Below, in pieces: positions 34,994 through 46,467 of a stretch of 64,000 nt of DNA (its first letter is position 1; each line of letters opens with the position of its first letter). The DNA is taken from the NCBI GenBank assembly GCA_002189035.1, contig NEEC01000020.1, forward strand, positions 1,426,001-1,490,000. The letters run 5' to 3'. The notes beneath the pieces were generated by a model that made no database searches, was not told where the DNA came from, and saw only the letters and a list, made by a program, of their open reading frames with translations. Origin of the DNA: Utricularia gibba (lineage: Eukaryota > Streptophyta > Magnoliopsida > Lamiales > Lentibulariaceae). The position numbers were made by a program, and so were the translations under genes.

Positions 34994-36320
34994 TGTTATA
35001 ATAATATATATTATATAATAGTATGATATAAATATCTACATATACTAATTTATTGTCATATAATGATAATATCTACATATACTAATTTATAGCTACATAA
35101 TAATAATATCTACTTATCATAAGTATTATATGTAGATGTTATATATCATATTATTGTATGATATATAGTATAAAAGCAAAAAATGATCTAATCTAATTTA
35201 TAATCACATATTTTTTATAATACATTATATACTATATTGTTATATATAAATTTCATATACAATGTTATAATATCTAGATTATTATATATTATTTTTATTG
35301 ATAATATTCATTATCTTTATATTCATAAATTTATACAAAATGATAAAATGAATATTGTTAACTTTATACAAAATGAATATTGATTAAAATTTAATTAATT
35401 TAAATTTTATAAAAATATACAATTGATCAGAAATTGAAATCGAACCCTTTATCTATAGGTTAAATAAAAATAATGCATACCAATTAAACTATGTGCATAA
35501 TATAATTTCAATGATGTAAATTATCACTAAATGACATATGTGTATACATGACAAAGCCGTGCGCATACCCGACAGCCGCATATATATTACAAAGTCATAT
35601 GGGCGTTGTTTTATGATATATACACACATAGCTTAATTGGTATATTTTATTTTTATTAAACATATGGATCAAGGGTTTAATTCCAATTCATGATCAATTA
35701 TATATTTTTATAAAATTTAAATTAATTAAAATTTTGAAAATTCAATTAATTTACATTAATTTTAATTTTTGTATTAATAAGAATATAAAATCAAAACATC
35801 AATTATATATATATATATATATCAATTTTTATTGTATTATATATGATATATCAAAATTTTATAGCATAATTTTTTTAATTATTACAAATATCATTTTTAT
35901 ATTGATAAATAAATAAAATACACTAATTTTATGTATCATAAATTAACAAAAATTTTAAAAAAAAAGAAGTATGGGTAAATATATCACACAATTACACATA
36001 GTGGGGTAGATTTCTAAATCTATTTTTTAATAGTGGGTATAATTCTAATAAACTTCCATATACATTGTGGGGTACAATTTGTGTTGCTTCACTATTCATA
36101 CCAAGTATCGATCGGTGATAAGTTCATAAAGGTCATCTTGTAGAGTTGAATTCATTTATGAAAAATGTAGAAGCATTGGAAGCTCAATAGAACAGGCAAA
36201 CCACAAAACAATTTTAACTATTACACAACAACAATAAGAAAAAGAGCAAATACACACTTTCATGTTTCTCAATGTTCTTATTTCTTCTTATTAGGTGGAT
36301 AAACCGAAGTAGCTAACTTG
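34994..36320. other. Very AT-rich intergenic DNA
   Basis: Contains ATAT-rich repeats, short local duplications (ACATATACTAATTTAT occurs twice near 35040 and 35080), a (TA)n run at 35806-35822 and the inverted tRNA-like pair listed separately. No gene seen. Confidence 0.5.
35391..35730. repeat. Inverted repeat of two tRNA-like (Pol III promoter-like) units
   Basis: Right arm (+): A-box-like TAGCTTAATTGG (35629-35640) and B-box-like GGTTTAATTCC (35674-35684), about 33 bases apart. Left arm (-): TAGTTTAATTGG (35491-35480) and GGTTCGATTTC (35446-35436). Beyond the boxes both arms continue into matching AATTGATCA and TTTAAATTTTATAAAAATAT. It could be a fold-back of a tRNA-derived SINE or tRNA pseudogene; neither copy folds into a convincing tRNA by eye. 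Confidence 0.45.
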
Positions 36321-36359
36321 CTTCACATGTTTAAAAACATCTTCTTGTGAATTCGCACT

Positions 36360-38281
36360 TTAGGGGCGAGAAATGATGGCCGGAATTTTGGGATGTGGAG
36401 GAAGTGGAGGAAGTGGAGGAAGTGTGGGAAAAGGTGGAAGTAGAAGAGGTGGCTTGGGGAAGGGGTGACTGAAAAAGGGTAATGGCGGTGGAAGTGCATT
36501 TGGTAAGGGGTGTTTGAAAAAGGGAAATGCTGGAGGAATAAGCACTGGTGGCGTCTCAACTGGAGGTGTGTACACTGGTGGTGTTTCAACCACAGGAGGT
36601 GTAACTACTGGTGGGTTATGCACAGGAGGTTTTTCAATTGGTGGTTGGTATACTGGAGGCTTTTCAACGGGCGGCTTGTACACGGGAGGTTTGTATACAG
36701 GAGGCTTTTCAACAGGTGGTTTGTACACAGGCGGCTTGTACACTGGAGGTTTGTATACAGGAGGCTTTTCAACAGGTGGTTTGTACACAGGCGGTTTGTA
36801 CACAGGAGGCTTGTACACTGGAGGTTTGTAGATAGGAGGCTTTTCAACGGGTGGTTTATACACAGGTGGCTTGTACACTGGAGGTTTGTACACAGGAGGC
36901 TTGTACACTGGAGGTTTATACACAGGTGGCTTTTCAACAGGCGGTTTGTAAACAGGAGGCTTGTACACTGGAGGTTTATACACAGGTGGCTTTTCAACAG
37001 GCGGTTTGTACACAGGAGGCTTGTACACTGGAGGTTTGTACACAGGAGGCTTTTCAACGGGTGGTTTATACACAGGTGGCTTGTACACTGGAGGTTTGTA
37101 CACAGGAGGCTTGTACACTGGAGGTTTATACACAGGTGGCTTTTCAACAGGCGGTTTGTAAACAGGAGGCTTGTACACTGGAGGTTTATACACAGGAGGC
37201 TTGTATACTGGAGGTTTGTATACAGGAGGCTTTTCAACAGGCGGTTTGTACACTGGAGGCTTGTACACTGGAGGTTTATACACAGGTGGCTTTTCAACAG
37301 GTGGTTTGTAAACAGGAGGCTTGTACACTGGAGGTTTGTACACAGGAGGCTTTTCAACAGGTGGTTTGTACACAGGCGGCTTGTACACTGGAGGTTTGTA
37401 TACAGGAGGCTTTTCAACAGGTGGTTTGTACGCAGGAGGTGTTTCCACGGGTGGTGTGTACACACGGAGGTGTTTCCACGGGTGGTGTGTACACCGGAGG
37501 TGTTTCCACAGGTGGTGTGTAAACCGGAGGTGTTTCCACGGGTGGTGTGTACACCGGAGGTGTTTCCACAGGTGGTGTGTACACTGGAGGTTTAATCCAA
37601 GGATTGGGGGGAAAGATTGGAAATGGAGGGAAGTTGAAAAAAGTTTTGGAAGTGCATAAAGTAGTTGAGAATTTGATCTTCTTAGCAGGCCCAAAAGTAG
37701 ACTTCCCATCGACTAGGGACTTGAACACAATCTTAGCCGAGCTGAGGCTGTCCTCAATGGGGCACCCAGTGGTTGAGGGGCCGTGAACCTGTGCATAACA
37801 CTCGTGTTTCAGTTTCTTACCGCTCTCATCCACAACTTCTTTTGTTAGAGCAAAGTTGAAGCTCCCCTTCTCATTCAATTCACCTTCACCAACTCTTTGC
37901 ATCCCCTTGTTCCCGAGTTTGCACTCAATGCTCACACGGAGTCCTACATTACACAAGAAATGTGCATTTTGAGGTGAAAAAAAAACATGTATAAATTTAA
38001 GACCGAAACAATGTTTGCTAACCCCAAATCTACAGAAGAATATTTAGATCAAAACATTACTATTAACCCCTTTTTCGTATGGGAGTAGAATGCAGTAATA
38101 GTGAAAGGAGCATGCCACCTGCAAAAGCCTGAGTGGGCTTGATGTTATTCTCCTGGCAATCAGCACATTCCCCATACCCAGAAACCTCAAAGGATGAAGT
38201 CACCTCCCCTATGCAGAAAGCTGAGGAGGAAAGTACCAAAAACAAGCAAAATCCCCATCTAAGGGAATGAACCCTCCCCAT
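36360..38281 (-). CDS. PRP4: Proline-rich cell-wall protein, Ole e 1 domain plus [10 protein letters not shown] repeats, with frameshift
   Basis: Exon 1 (38281-38119) encodes a signal peptide ([19 protein letters not shown]) and [19 protein letters not shown]. Exon 2 starts at 37943 with [12 protein letters not shown]. Residues about 30-150 form a pollen Ole e 1-like domain (Cys at ECADC, IECK, HECYA, TGCPIED, TTLCTS). After [18 protein letters not shown] come [10 protein letters not shown] units, then a long array of PPVYK and PPVEK pentapeptides and a Pro/Leu/Phe-rich tail ending KIPAIISRP (36360). Such proteins are secreted and crosslinked into the wall through Tyr; architecture matches Arabidopsis PRP2/PRP4. 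Oddity: one extra base at about 37464 (TACACACGG where neighbouring units have TACACCGG) shifts the frame. As written, translation stops at 37414 after 230 residues; without the extra base about 581 residues result. Assembly error in a repeat is possible. Confidence 0.82.
36600..37465 (-). repeat. 15-bp-unit coding repeat ([10 protein letters not shown])
   Basis: The 15-base unit encodes PPVYK or [10 protein letters not shown] recurs after groups of mostly three (sometimes two or five) PPVYK units, giving a higher-order period of about 60 bases. The repeat lacks stops in several frames of both strands, so long spurious frames appear on the opposite strand. Confidence 0.85.
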
Positions 38282-38400
38282 TGGGAATAGGGTAACGATG
38301 AAGATAGCCCAAGAGAAACTCTCAGCCTAAGCTGATAGGTTGCATCTTAGCAGCAAGAGGTCGATATTTATATACAAAATGTCTCTTCATCACTCCCAAG
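38282..38400 (-). promoter_or_regulatory. PRP core promoter
   Basis: A TATA box TATATAAATAT lies on the minus strand at 38374-38364, about 85-90 bases upstream of the start codon, implying a 5' UTR of roughly 55 bases. Confidence 0.55.
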
Positions 38401-41400
38401 AAAGACTTCAGTGACAGCGAGTGTGAGTGGGTTGAGATTCAATTGATTGAGACTCAAGGGGAGGAAGGAAAACACAGCTATGCAAAATGGCCACCTCCCT
38501 TCATTTATTGCCTACATCCAACTCCCCTCAACTTCAATTCTTGTCTCCTATAAAAATAATGAGAATGAAAATGAAAATGAAACTTATTTACATAAAATAA
38601 TTTTTATTAAAGAACAATTTCAATTCAGCTATGCTTGGTGGATTAGTTTGGACAGGTTTGAATGGATATAGATTATATTTTATGTGTTTGATACAAAATT
38701 TTATTAAACTCATAAAAAAACAAAAACATTAAATCTTCATTTCTTTTATTTTAGCCAAACATGCCCTTCATTTGTCATAATTTACTCAAGAATACTTGTC
38801 AGCCATTTCGTTAAAAACTACCTATGTCTTGAGTCTAGACAGATGGTTCATCTACTACACATCCGAATATAAAAGATATATAGTTAGGTTATTTTTGGAT
38901 CCGATCCAATTGAAATCGAACCTGGTACAAAATTTTGAAAATTGTTTGAATTTTCGTTGCACAGTTTTGATAATTTGAGGTGTTTTTTTTTGTAATTTTG
39001 AAATTTAGAGGTTACACTCTTTATACTGATTGAAAATTGAGATTTTTTTTTTGGAACTTTGACATTATAAGTCATATACTTTTTTTAAAAAAGAATGATT
39101 GATTTTACTTGAAAATTTTCGTTAAATTTTTCATTTTTTTGTTGTGCAGTCACCCTCAACGCCATTAATTGGTGTGGGACTTTTTTTTTTAATTTTTGTC
39201 TGTACATTGGAGTTTGCGTTTGAAGATTTTCTAAATTTTTTTCCATTTTTTCAATTTATTAATTTTAAGAAAAATTAAAAAAATTTATTCGTGGCGTTAG
39301 TAACGATTTTGGAAAAAATTGATCCACAAACAGTAATATCTTGAATAAAAAAAAACCACACGTACTATTGTGCAATATTCAATAAACTGTACGCCTCAGA
39401 ATTAAAACTATGCCATTTTTCTTTGTTTGCAATAAAACCCTCGCAGGAGATTGTGCGTGGATTAAACTCAATTGTGTGGTACATGTAGTGTGCATCGGTA
39501 AAGCAAGTTGGTTGAGCACCTCGTCCAAAAACTGTATCGTGGGTGCAACGACGATTGTAAAAGAGAGAAACCAAGACAAGGACGTGAAACAAGAAAACAA
39601 TTGGAAACTACCGCATACTAATACTATTTGTTGCGTTTTACAAAATTCTGTATTCCAACAAATTCCTCTAGGCCATATTTGATAGCTATACTAACAGATA
39701 TTATTCCGATATAAATTTATTCATGATATTAGAATAAATTTAAAAAGTGATGACATGTGAAAAAAATGTATGCTGATAATAAGAGAAAAAAATATCTTGA
39801 GAAAAACTTATATTGAATACTACACACATATTATATATCCCTACTTATACCAACTACCAAATACAACAAGGAGCCTGCAAAGACATTCCAATAGGTGGTC
39901 GCAGCAGGATGGATATATTACATTACAATGCTGGTATGTGAGTGAGCTATAATAAATGCCCAACTTGTTAATCAGCAAAAATGAAACACATGAGAATTAG
40001 AAGCACGAAAAAGAGTAGCAGGTGGATAGTGATTTAGGGGACAGGTCTCTCAAGAAACTAAGTCATGTCCTGGTCAACCCATCGGACGCATAATATCCCA
40101 AGTCGTGGTACACTACACTTTACTATATTAGGTGTCGTATGGTGCGCATGTATTGTATTGTATTGTATGATTGAGGTTGATTGCCATGGGGCCGGGGGTG
40201 CCCGCCCCCTCAACCGCATCTGCGGTCCGGCCATTAAAGGCTTCCCGTGTTGGGTGCCACAGTTGTCGTCCAGAATCATGCCCTGCGCAAATACATTAAA
40301 AGACATGCCCCCACCCGCTCCTGCTGCTTATCTGCTTCGAGGTGGATTGGATTAGTAGTTCCATGGGGATGACTTTTTCCCATTCTTTTCATTCAGAACC
40401 ACACGTTATAATCATGTTTTTTTTCAGTTTCAGTTACACTTGAATTAGCCCTGGCCTCCGGTCCCATGCGTATCACTTAGAATGTTGAATGTGGTTGTAG
40501 AGTTGTAATCTGTTCGGAACCGACCACAGTACTATATGAGCGTCATTGAAAAAATAAACAACTCATTCAGTGCAACACCTAAATCGGTAACCCAATGTTC
40601 TAGAATATTTTCATTAATGCTTCAGGATTCTTAATGGTCAGATTAATTGGTGACATAAAATCATATGTAACTAATCAAATATTCAATTTCATAAACTCTC
40701 CATGTGACAAATTTTTTTTTGCAACTGCTTTGGACGCCAACTCACTCGCTTGTGGTGGTTTTCTTCTCCTCATTGAATCCAACACACATGTCTAAAGATT
40801 TTTAATATAAACATTATTCAATCATAAAAACATTTTTATTAATTTATGCTTCAACCCCACCACAAGGCATCATTGTGCCATGTGTGTGTTGTATTGGGAG
40901 TACATAAATTATTAATGATTTAGTTCAATAACAACTTAGCCTAAATCAATAAAACAAGTATAAAGATTCAAAAATACTACTTCAAGCGTTAAAATCGGTC
41001 AAAAATTATATCTCAAATTTCAAAAGTCCCACATAATATCTTTGATTTATTAAATATTGTTGTAAGACTTTTGAAATTTGAGATACATTTGTTAACCAAC
41101 TTTCACAATTGTAGTAGTATTTTGGAACTTTTTCCATTAAACAATATAGCAATAGCACGTGATTTACATTGTGTTATGGGGGTTTGAAGATTTCTAATTT
41201 TATTACGTTTTACGTAATATTATGTATTTAGAGGCAAGGTTTACGGAAAACAAGTAGAAAACAAATAGATACTAACCCAACAATTAAGAAAATCGAATGC
41301 TCACACAATAGGGAGTACGATTCTTTCCGTGGTGTCCATCAAAAAGTGTATATGACATGATTCAATAATTTTAGAAATTTCAAATTTTGGAATGCACCTT

Positions 41401-41780
41401 TCAATAACACTATCATTTCATTTTATATATAAATATGGATCATCTCAAATGTAATATTTAGTGTCATTTCTCAATTTTTTCTGGCATACTAATCCATTCT
41501 TATTGGCATAATTCTCATGACAATAAAATTAATAGTATCAGCAAATCACAGTTAGAATACTTAGCATCACTTTCGGTCTTGTTGAGATGGTTGGCCACTG
41601 GCCTACCAGGTTTTAAGGGTATGTCTTGAATTTCAAATTAAATTCTTGAACAATAAGGACCCATATGATAATTCTAGGTTTGGAGTTCCTCTTTTCCATT
41701 GAGTACTTCATTACCCAATGATTCATGTAATGATCAACTTTGTTTTCCAATAAATAATGTCTACATTTTTCTAGTGAAAA
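38400..41780. other. Intergenic, no gene recognised
   Basis: AT-rich with T-runs (38980-39350) and a short GC-rich island at about 40185-40330. A (TATTG)n-like stretch lies at 40150-40168. Short frames here have no similarity I recognise. Confidence 0.4.
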
Positions 41781-41799
41781 TACTACAAAAAAAACTCCT

Positions 41800-42800
41800 T
41801 ATTTGTCATAGAATCATCAAAATTAAATTCCACATCTCGATGCAAAAAACTTTATATAAGGCAGAGTGATCAATCCCAGAAACATTTAAAATAAATCTTC
41901 TATAAAACCTACGAAAGATCTCATCCCTTTCACATCAATGCTATGTGAAATTTGGATATAATGTCCAAGAACAGTTATATGATTAAACATAAAATGCTGT
42001 TTTTTAGAATCCACCAAAAAATTTTCTCAACACATTTATTTAACATTTGATCAAAATAATTTAGATGAGGGTTATAATCTTCTCTATACATCGTAAAATT
42101 ATAGATAAATATTTCATTGAAATATTTTGTAAAATTTGAGAAGAGTTGAAATATAACTGGAGTTGCAAAGTATAAAAAGTATTCTTTAATATGCATAAGT
42201 TCCAAATGGATCGGTGAAAGTCGTTGGTGTTGCCCTAAAATACGAATTTTATTGCCAATCTTTCTAACATTTGATCAATTAAAGATAGAAGATAATGATA
42301 TTTCCTCATAACTTCACTTAGATTCTTATAATCAATGCATACTTGTCATCCATTTTGAATTCTTTCTCATTAGTCACAGATTCATTTCTATCTTTTCTGA
42401 CACAACATTATATAGGGCTCACTCATTCATTATTAGTGATATGTGCATCATGAAGTTTCAAAATCTCCATTTCAACTTCCATCATATTGGGATTTAATCA
42501 CATTTGAGATTGTCAAATTGGTTTGATGTCATCTTTTTGAAGAATCATATGTAGGCATGTTAAAGAACAAATTCCCTCGATATCATCTGAAGTCTAGCCA
42601 ATTGCATTCTTATGCTTGATCAACATCTCGAAAGATTGTGACTCTTTGTTAGAGCTAATACTATTGAAGATGATAGCAAAGTTTTCAATTCAATATTTGA
42701 GATATATACTTCAAATGTAATGACAAGAGTTTCAATTCTGCCATTCTCTCCTCCTTTGTTGTGTCTTGCATAACACTTAAATACCTTGACTTTGTTTCAA
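41800..42800 (-). pseudogene. Athila-like gypsy reverse transcriptase remnant
   Basis: Minus-strand frames give NGRIETLVITFEVYISNIELK (about 42750), SDDIEGIC (about 42580), RNESVTNEKEFKMDD (about 42370) and then NEIFIYNFTMYREDYNPHL, YFDQMLNKCVEKIF (42120-42000), which match the plant gypsy RT block around MEIFMDDFTVYG and LKRCIEKDLVL. The DD pair is degraded to YN. LITLPYIKFFASRCG at about 41860 corresponds to the next block. Many stops and shifts; the element ends are not seen. Confidence 0.55.
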
Positions 42801-43080
42801 TTTTCTATTTTTTCAAAAATAATTATTCATGAGCTATTTTTTTTTTTTTATTTTCTTCTTCCTAGCTCTCTTTAACAAGCCCTTCATCACATCCACTGAA
42901 AAATACTATAAAAAATCATTGGATAATTTTTTATGTCCTTCATCTCAAGTATGACTTTGTTTTCATAAAAGAATATCTGAATAATACCCATTTTCACTGT
43001 TATGGGGAAGGAAATTGTTCTCTCATATCCAAAGAAGATTAACTACCACCTGATAAGGTTACTTATCACTCTCATGGTAG

Positions 43081-43690
43081 GAAAGCATAACTGGGCTGAC
43101 GGAATTAGAGTAAGGAGGAGACAAGTTCTAGGTGAAATCTTGCCTTATTAAACACCAATTCAAAGAAATTCAAAGTGAATCAGGGAGACAAGACCTCCAA
43201 ATTCCTCTGATGAGGTGTTCATTCGTGTACCCCATTCATTGTTAGGTCTAGGAGCCATGTTGAGCGCCTCACCTATATAGTCTATGGGGGATTAATGGAC
43301 TTTTCCAAAATTAGAAGAATATTGTGTGACTGTTGAATGATATTGTTAGGGAAATGTGGAGAAAAGAGGAAGTCTCATGTCGTCATCTTATTTTATGTAG
43401 ATATATAAATAAAATATGAGAAAGGAGTAAGAACCAAATTTTTTGGTAAATGAAATCACCAAAAGAAGGCAAAACCAACTTCTCTAAAGTTCTTGTAACT
43501 TTATGGGTGACTTTGTCCTTCTCACTTTCAAGTTCATTATGAAACCTTTTTTTATGGTGTGCCAGTATCTCTGGTTTTCTTGTTTCTTACCATTCTTTGT
43601 CTTTTGATATGACCCTTCGAATCTGAAGTGTATAGCAAATCAATTTGTTGCTTTCCCATGAGACAATTTTTCACTTGAGAAAGATGACTC
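43081..43690. other. Unassigned spacer
   Basis: Sequence between the gypsy remnant and the MITE. No gene, repeat partner or terminal repeat recognised. Confidence 0.35.
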
Positions 43691-43693
43691 TTA

Positions 43694-44212
43694 GTGCGAG
43701 TTTGGTTGGGCTGATTATGTGGGTTTCAAGGTGGGTTTAGCATTAAACTCACGTTTGATACGTGGGTTGCAAATGGGTATATATATGCCTGCCTACTGCC
43801 TCTATACTCGGCGGAAACTCATTGAGCCTAGTTTACTTAAATCTATGAGGGGTGATCTATTTAAAAAAACACATGTTGTGCCTTCCAATTTTGCCCTTAC
43901 ATTATTGTGTATTTGAACCCAGATCCACCAGTTTCCAGCCACAAGCATCATGAATCGCAGGTGTTGCATTCTATCAATTGGGTGCTACTTGTGGGTCTTC
44001 TGGTGCATTTTTTTTTTCTGATATTAGTGGGTTACTTTTCCAGTACCGTCATAAAATCCATGCCTCTACCATGAAGATATCTGGTAAACTCCATGGGTAC
44101 ACTTTGATGAGCCTATCTTGGTTGTTGGTGTCATTATTCTGTGGAATTCATTTATCTAAATTCAAATAAATTAAATCTGGATTTAAGCATTACCCACCAA
44201 TCAAATGCACCC
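43694..44212. mobile_element. Harbinger-type MITE (519 bp)
   Basis: Left end GTGCGAGTTTGGTTGGG and right end (reverse complement) GGGTGCATTTGATTGGTGGG are imperfect inverted repeats. TTA flanks the element at 43691-43693 and 44213-44215. No coding capacity is needed; a 65-residue frame inside is not convincing. The right TTA is also the left target base triplet of the next element. Confidence 0.62.
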
Positions 44213-44570
44213 TTAGGGCGCGTTTAGTTGCTGGGTTTAGGTGGGTTGCGGTGTGGATTTAGTCATAAACCCACGTTTGGTTTGTGGGTTTCAGGTGGGT
44301 AAAAATAAGCCCACTTGTTGACTATAAACCAAGCGGGAACCCGTGGAGCTGGGTTTAGCTAAACCCAAGGAGGGGAGGTCGGTTTAGCTAAACCCAGCTC
44401 GGCACTTCCACTTTTGCCCTCTCGTGAACTGCATTTGAATGCAGGTCTACAACCCAGAATTCGTTCGTGCTTTGCCAGTGGCGTCACCTGTTCTTTGAGC
44501 GCAAGAGGGTGGGTCTTTTGGTAAGTATGCAGCTACCCCATTTTCTAGAAATTGTGTTTCAAACAAGTGA

Positions 44571-45660
44571 ATGGGTCTGGGCTTCCAAGAACACCCAGCA
44601 ACTCCACTAGCAACCATCATAAGAACTAAAGAAGATATAGCAGATTTTGGGCTAATTGACGTTATTAGTGAAAGCACTTTCACAAAGATCATTTCTGCGC
44701 TAGATGAGACAATCAGTACTGTCCTTGATTATTTGCTAGATGCAAAGGTAAGATCCTCATTGTGGAGCATGCCATCTCATTCTCCAGTTCATATGTGAGC
44801 TGTGTTGTTGATTTTGTTTTTCCGCAGGCCGATGAAAGGAGAAAAGGGGATGACCTTTTAGGCTGTGTAAGGATAGCTGGGAGGCGATTTCTTTCTCCCA
44901 TCTCTACTAATCAGTAGTTTTTTTTTATTTGTAAATGCTTTATCATACTAAATTTATGATTTTTTTTTTTATGTTTTTGCATCATATTAGGCAGTAATTT
45001 CATTTGTAGGAAGGCTTTATGATAAACATTATTTTTTTTAAATGTTGTAGGACAATTAGTATTTTTTGGACTTTGGTTTTAGTTATCTTGCTGAAGCACC
45101 CCTTGCATGCAAAGAGAAGGTTGAAGAACTTCTTGGTTATAGGGGCAGGAAGAGTTAAAGTTAAACCTGCAATAGTCCAGTAGTTTTTTCCTTGATAGTT
45201 TGAGTAGCCAAGCTTAATTTTTTTTTTTTTTGTGTTTGACAGCAATCTCTCTTGTGTATCCTTTTTGCTCCCTTTAATGTGTCAAATGACAATGGAGAAT
45301 GATGGATGCAAGATTTTTTTTGCTTCTGGCGCTATTGAGGCAGTAAGAATATTTTTTAATATGCTAATGCACTTTCTAGGTTTTATGTATATTTTACTTC
45401 AGGATTTTGCGCCGTTTTCAGGTGGTAGGATACCCAATAAAATTGATAGATTCAAGTGATTCTCAAGTTGAGGATTCCAATTCTATATTCTTGGCCTATG
45501 ACACAAATTTAAATACCCTTTTGAAGGTAGATCTTTGAACTTTATGTAATGATGAACGTAAGGTGATTGGAGCTGTAATTTGTTTTTCTTTTTAACTTTC
45601 TGCAGCGGGAATGTCATCACTTTTTGTCATATGAATCTTACCATATGGATCTCATGTGAA
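44571..45660 (+). pseudogene. Captured fragment of a neurochondrin-like (ARM-type) gene, five or six exons
   Basis: Exon-like pieces are joined by recognisable introns: TFTKIISALDETISTVLDY (to 44747|GTAAGA), ADERRKGDDLLGCVRIAG (44828-44890, donor now GC), YLAEAPLACKEKVEELLGY (45083-45142), SFLLPLMCQMTMENDGCKI and FASGAIEAV (45262-45342|GTAAGA), VGYPIKLIDSSDSQVEDSN (45421-45526|GTAGAT) and RECHHFLSYESYH (from 45606). The order and wording fit the middle-to-C-terminal part of plant neurochondrin family proteins (compare VRILGAWLAEE in animals). Because introns are kept, capture was at the DNA level. A GT-to-GC donor change and stops make it non-coding as a whole. Identity is from memory and moderate. 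Confidence 0.5.
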
Positions 45661-46035
45661 CTATCGTATGCTGACCTTGTTAGTTTTTAATCGATCACTG
45701 ATCACGATGGCACCGCATGTTGTAACATCCGGTGCCACCACTGGATTTGAAACCTTGTGTCTAGATGTGGTGCTTCGTAATATGCAACACCAATACGGTG
45801 CTAGTCCATCACTACTCGATAGCACCGCTCTGAATGTGGCGATAGTTGCAGTACGGTGTTTGCGGAAGAGTGCTCAATAGCGAAGCACCACAATTGTTCA
45901 TACGCGGTGCTTCCACATACAAAGTCAGAACACTGTCTACCCTTTGCAGTGCTCATATTAGTTTAAAGGATGATTAGAAGATGAAATACACCTAGTCCAT
46001 GAGTCCAACATAAGGTGGAGCACCACACAACAGAT

Positions 46036-46467
46036 TTAAGATCTACGTTCGGATACTAAACCACGCACAATAAGCTCTCTTTCACAGTCTCTAGAGGCAA
46101 GGAAATAGTGCAACCTCGCAGGGTTGGAACTAATCGTCTCTGCTATGGTAAAACGTTTGATGGCAGTTAATTGCACCGACATACCTCTAATGATCTCCCC
46201 TGCCTGACGCTGATTATCCACCAACTCCCGCGCTTGCTGCACCACTGTTAATCCCAAGTGACGTAGCTCTTCGCATGTGCGCACGTTAAGCTCCTTCATT
46301 TCTGTGATAAACTGCACATCATCATCGATTCCCCTCGGTCCCCTGCCGCTTCGTCCAATCCGCCACAACGAGTCCATGCTGTTGTGTGATACAGAGTCCC
46401 TACTAGGCGTGATGTTCACACCCTCCGCAGCACAACCAATTGGGTCACAAGGTGTGTCAGCATACAA
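46036..46467 (-). CDS. Uncharacterised ORF in the Harbinger-like element, 143 aa
   Basis: Open frame MYADTPCDPIGCAAEGVNIT to DCERELIVRGLVSERRS. It has a low-complexity linker (RIGRSGRGPRGIDDD) and a helical stretch with Arg/Glu/Gln. The C-terminal pattern (…YFLASRDCERELIVRG) resembles the tail of Myb/SANT-like ORF1 proteins that accompany Harbinger transposases, but I cannot confirm it. It may be the 3' exon of a degraded ORF1 on the minus strand. Confidence 0.35.
   Translation of the reverse strand: MYADTPCDPIGCAAEGVNITPSRDSVSHNSMDSLWRIGRSGRGPRGIDDDVQFITEMKELNVRTCEELRHLGLTVVQQARELVDNQRQAGEIIRGMSVQLTAIKRFTIAETISSNPARLHYFLASRDCERELIVRGLVSERRS

Noticed and set aside
35391-35730. Functional tRNA genes
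   Set aside because: A- and B-box-like words are present but no complete cloverleaf or anticodon arm could be drawn by eye.
36510-37595. 361-residue plus-strand frame (and several shorter ones) rich in Trp/Arg/Val
   Set aside because: It is the antisense shadow of the [10 protein letters not shown] repeat; the 15-base unit has no stops in several frames. The minus-strand frame has signal peptide, Ole e 1 domain, intron and TATA box.
40058-40355. Overlapping 82 and 96 residue frames in a GC-rich island
   Set aside because: No family similarity, low-complexity composition and no splice or promoter support.
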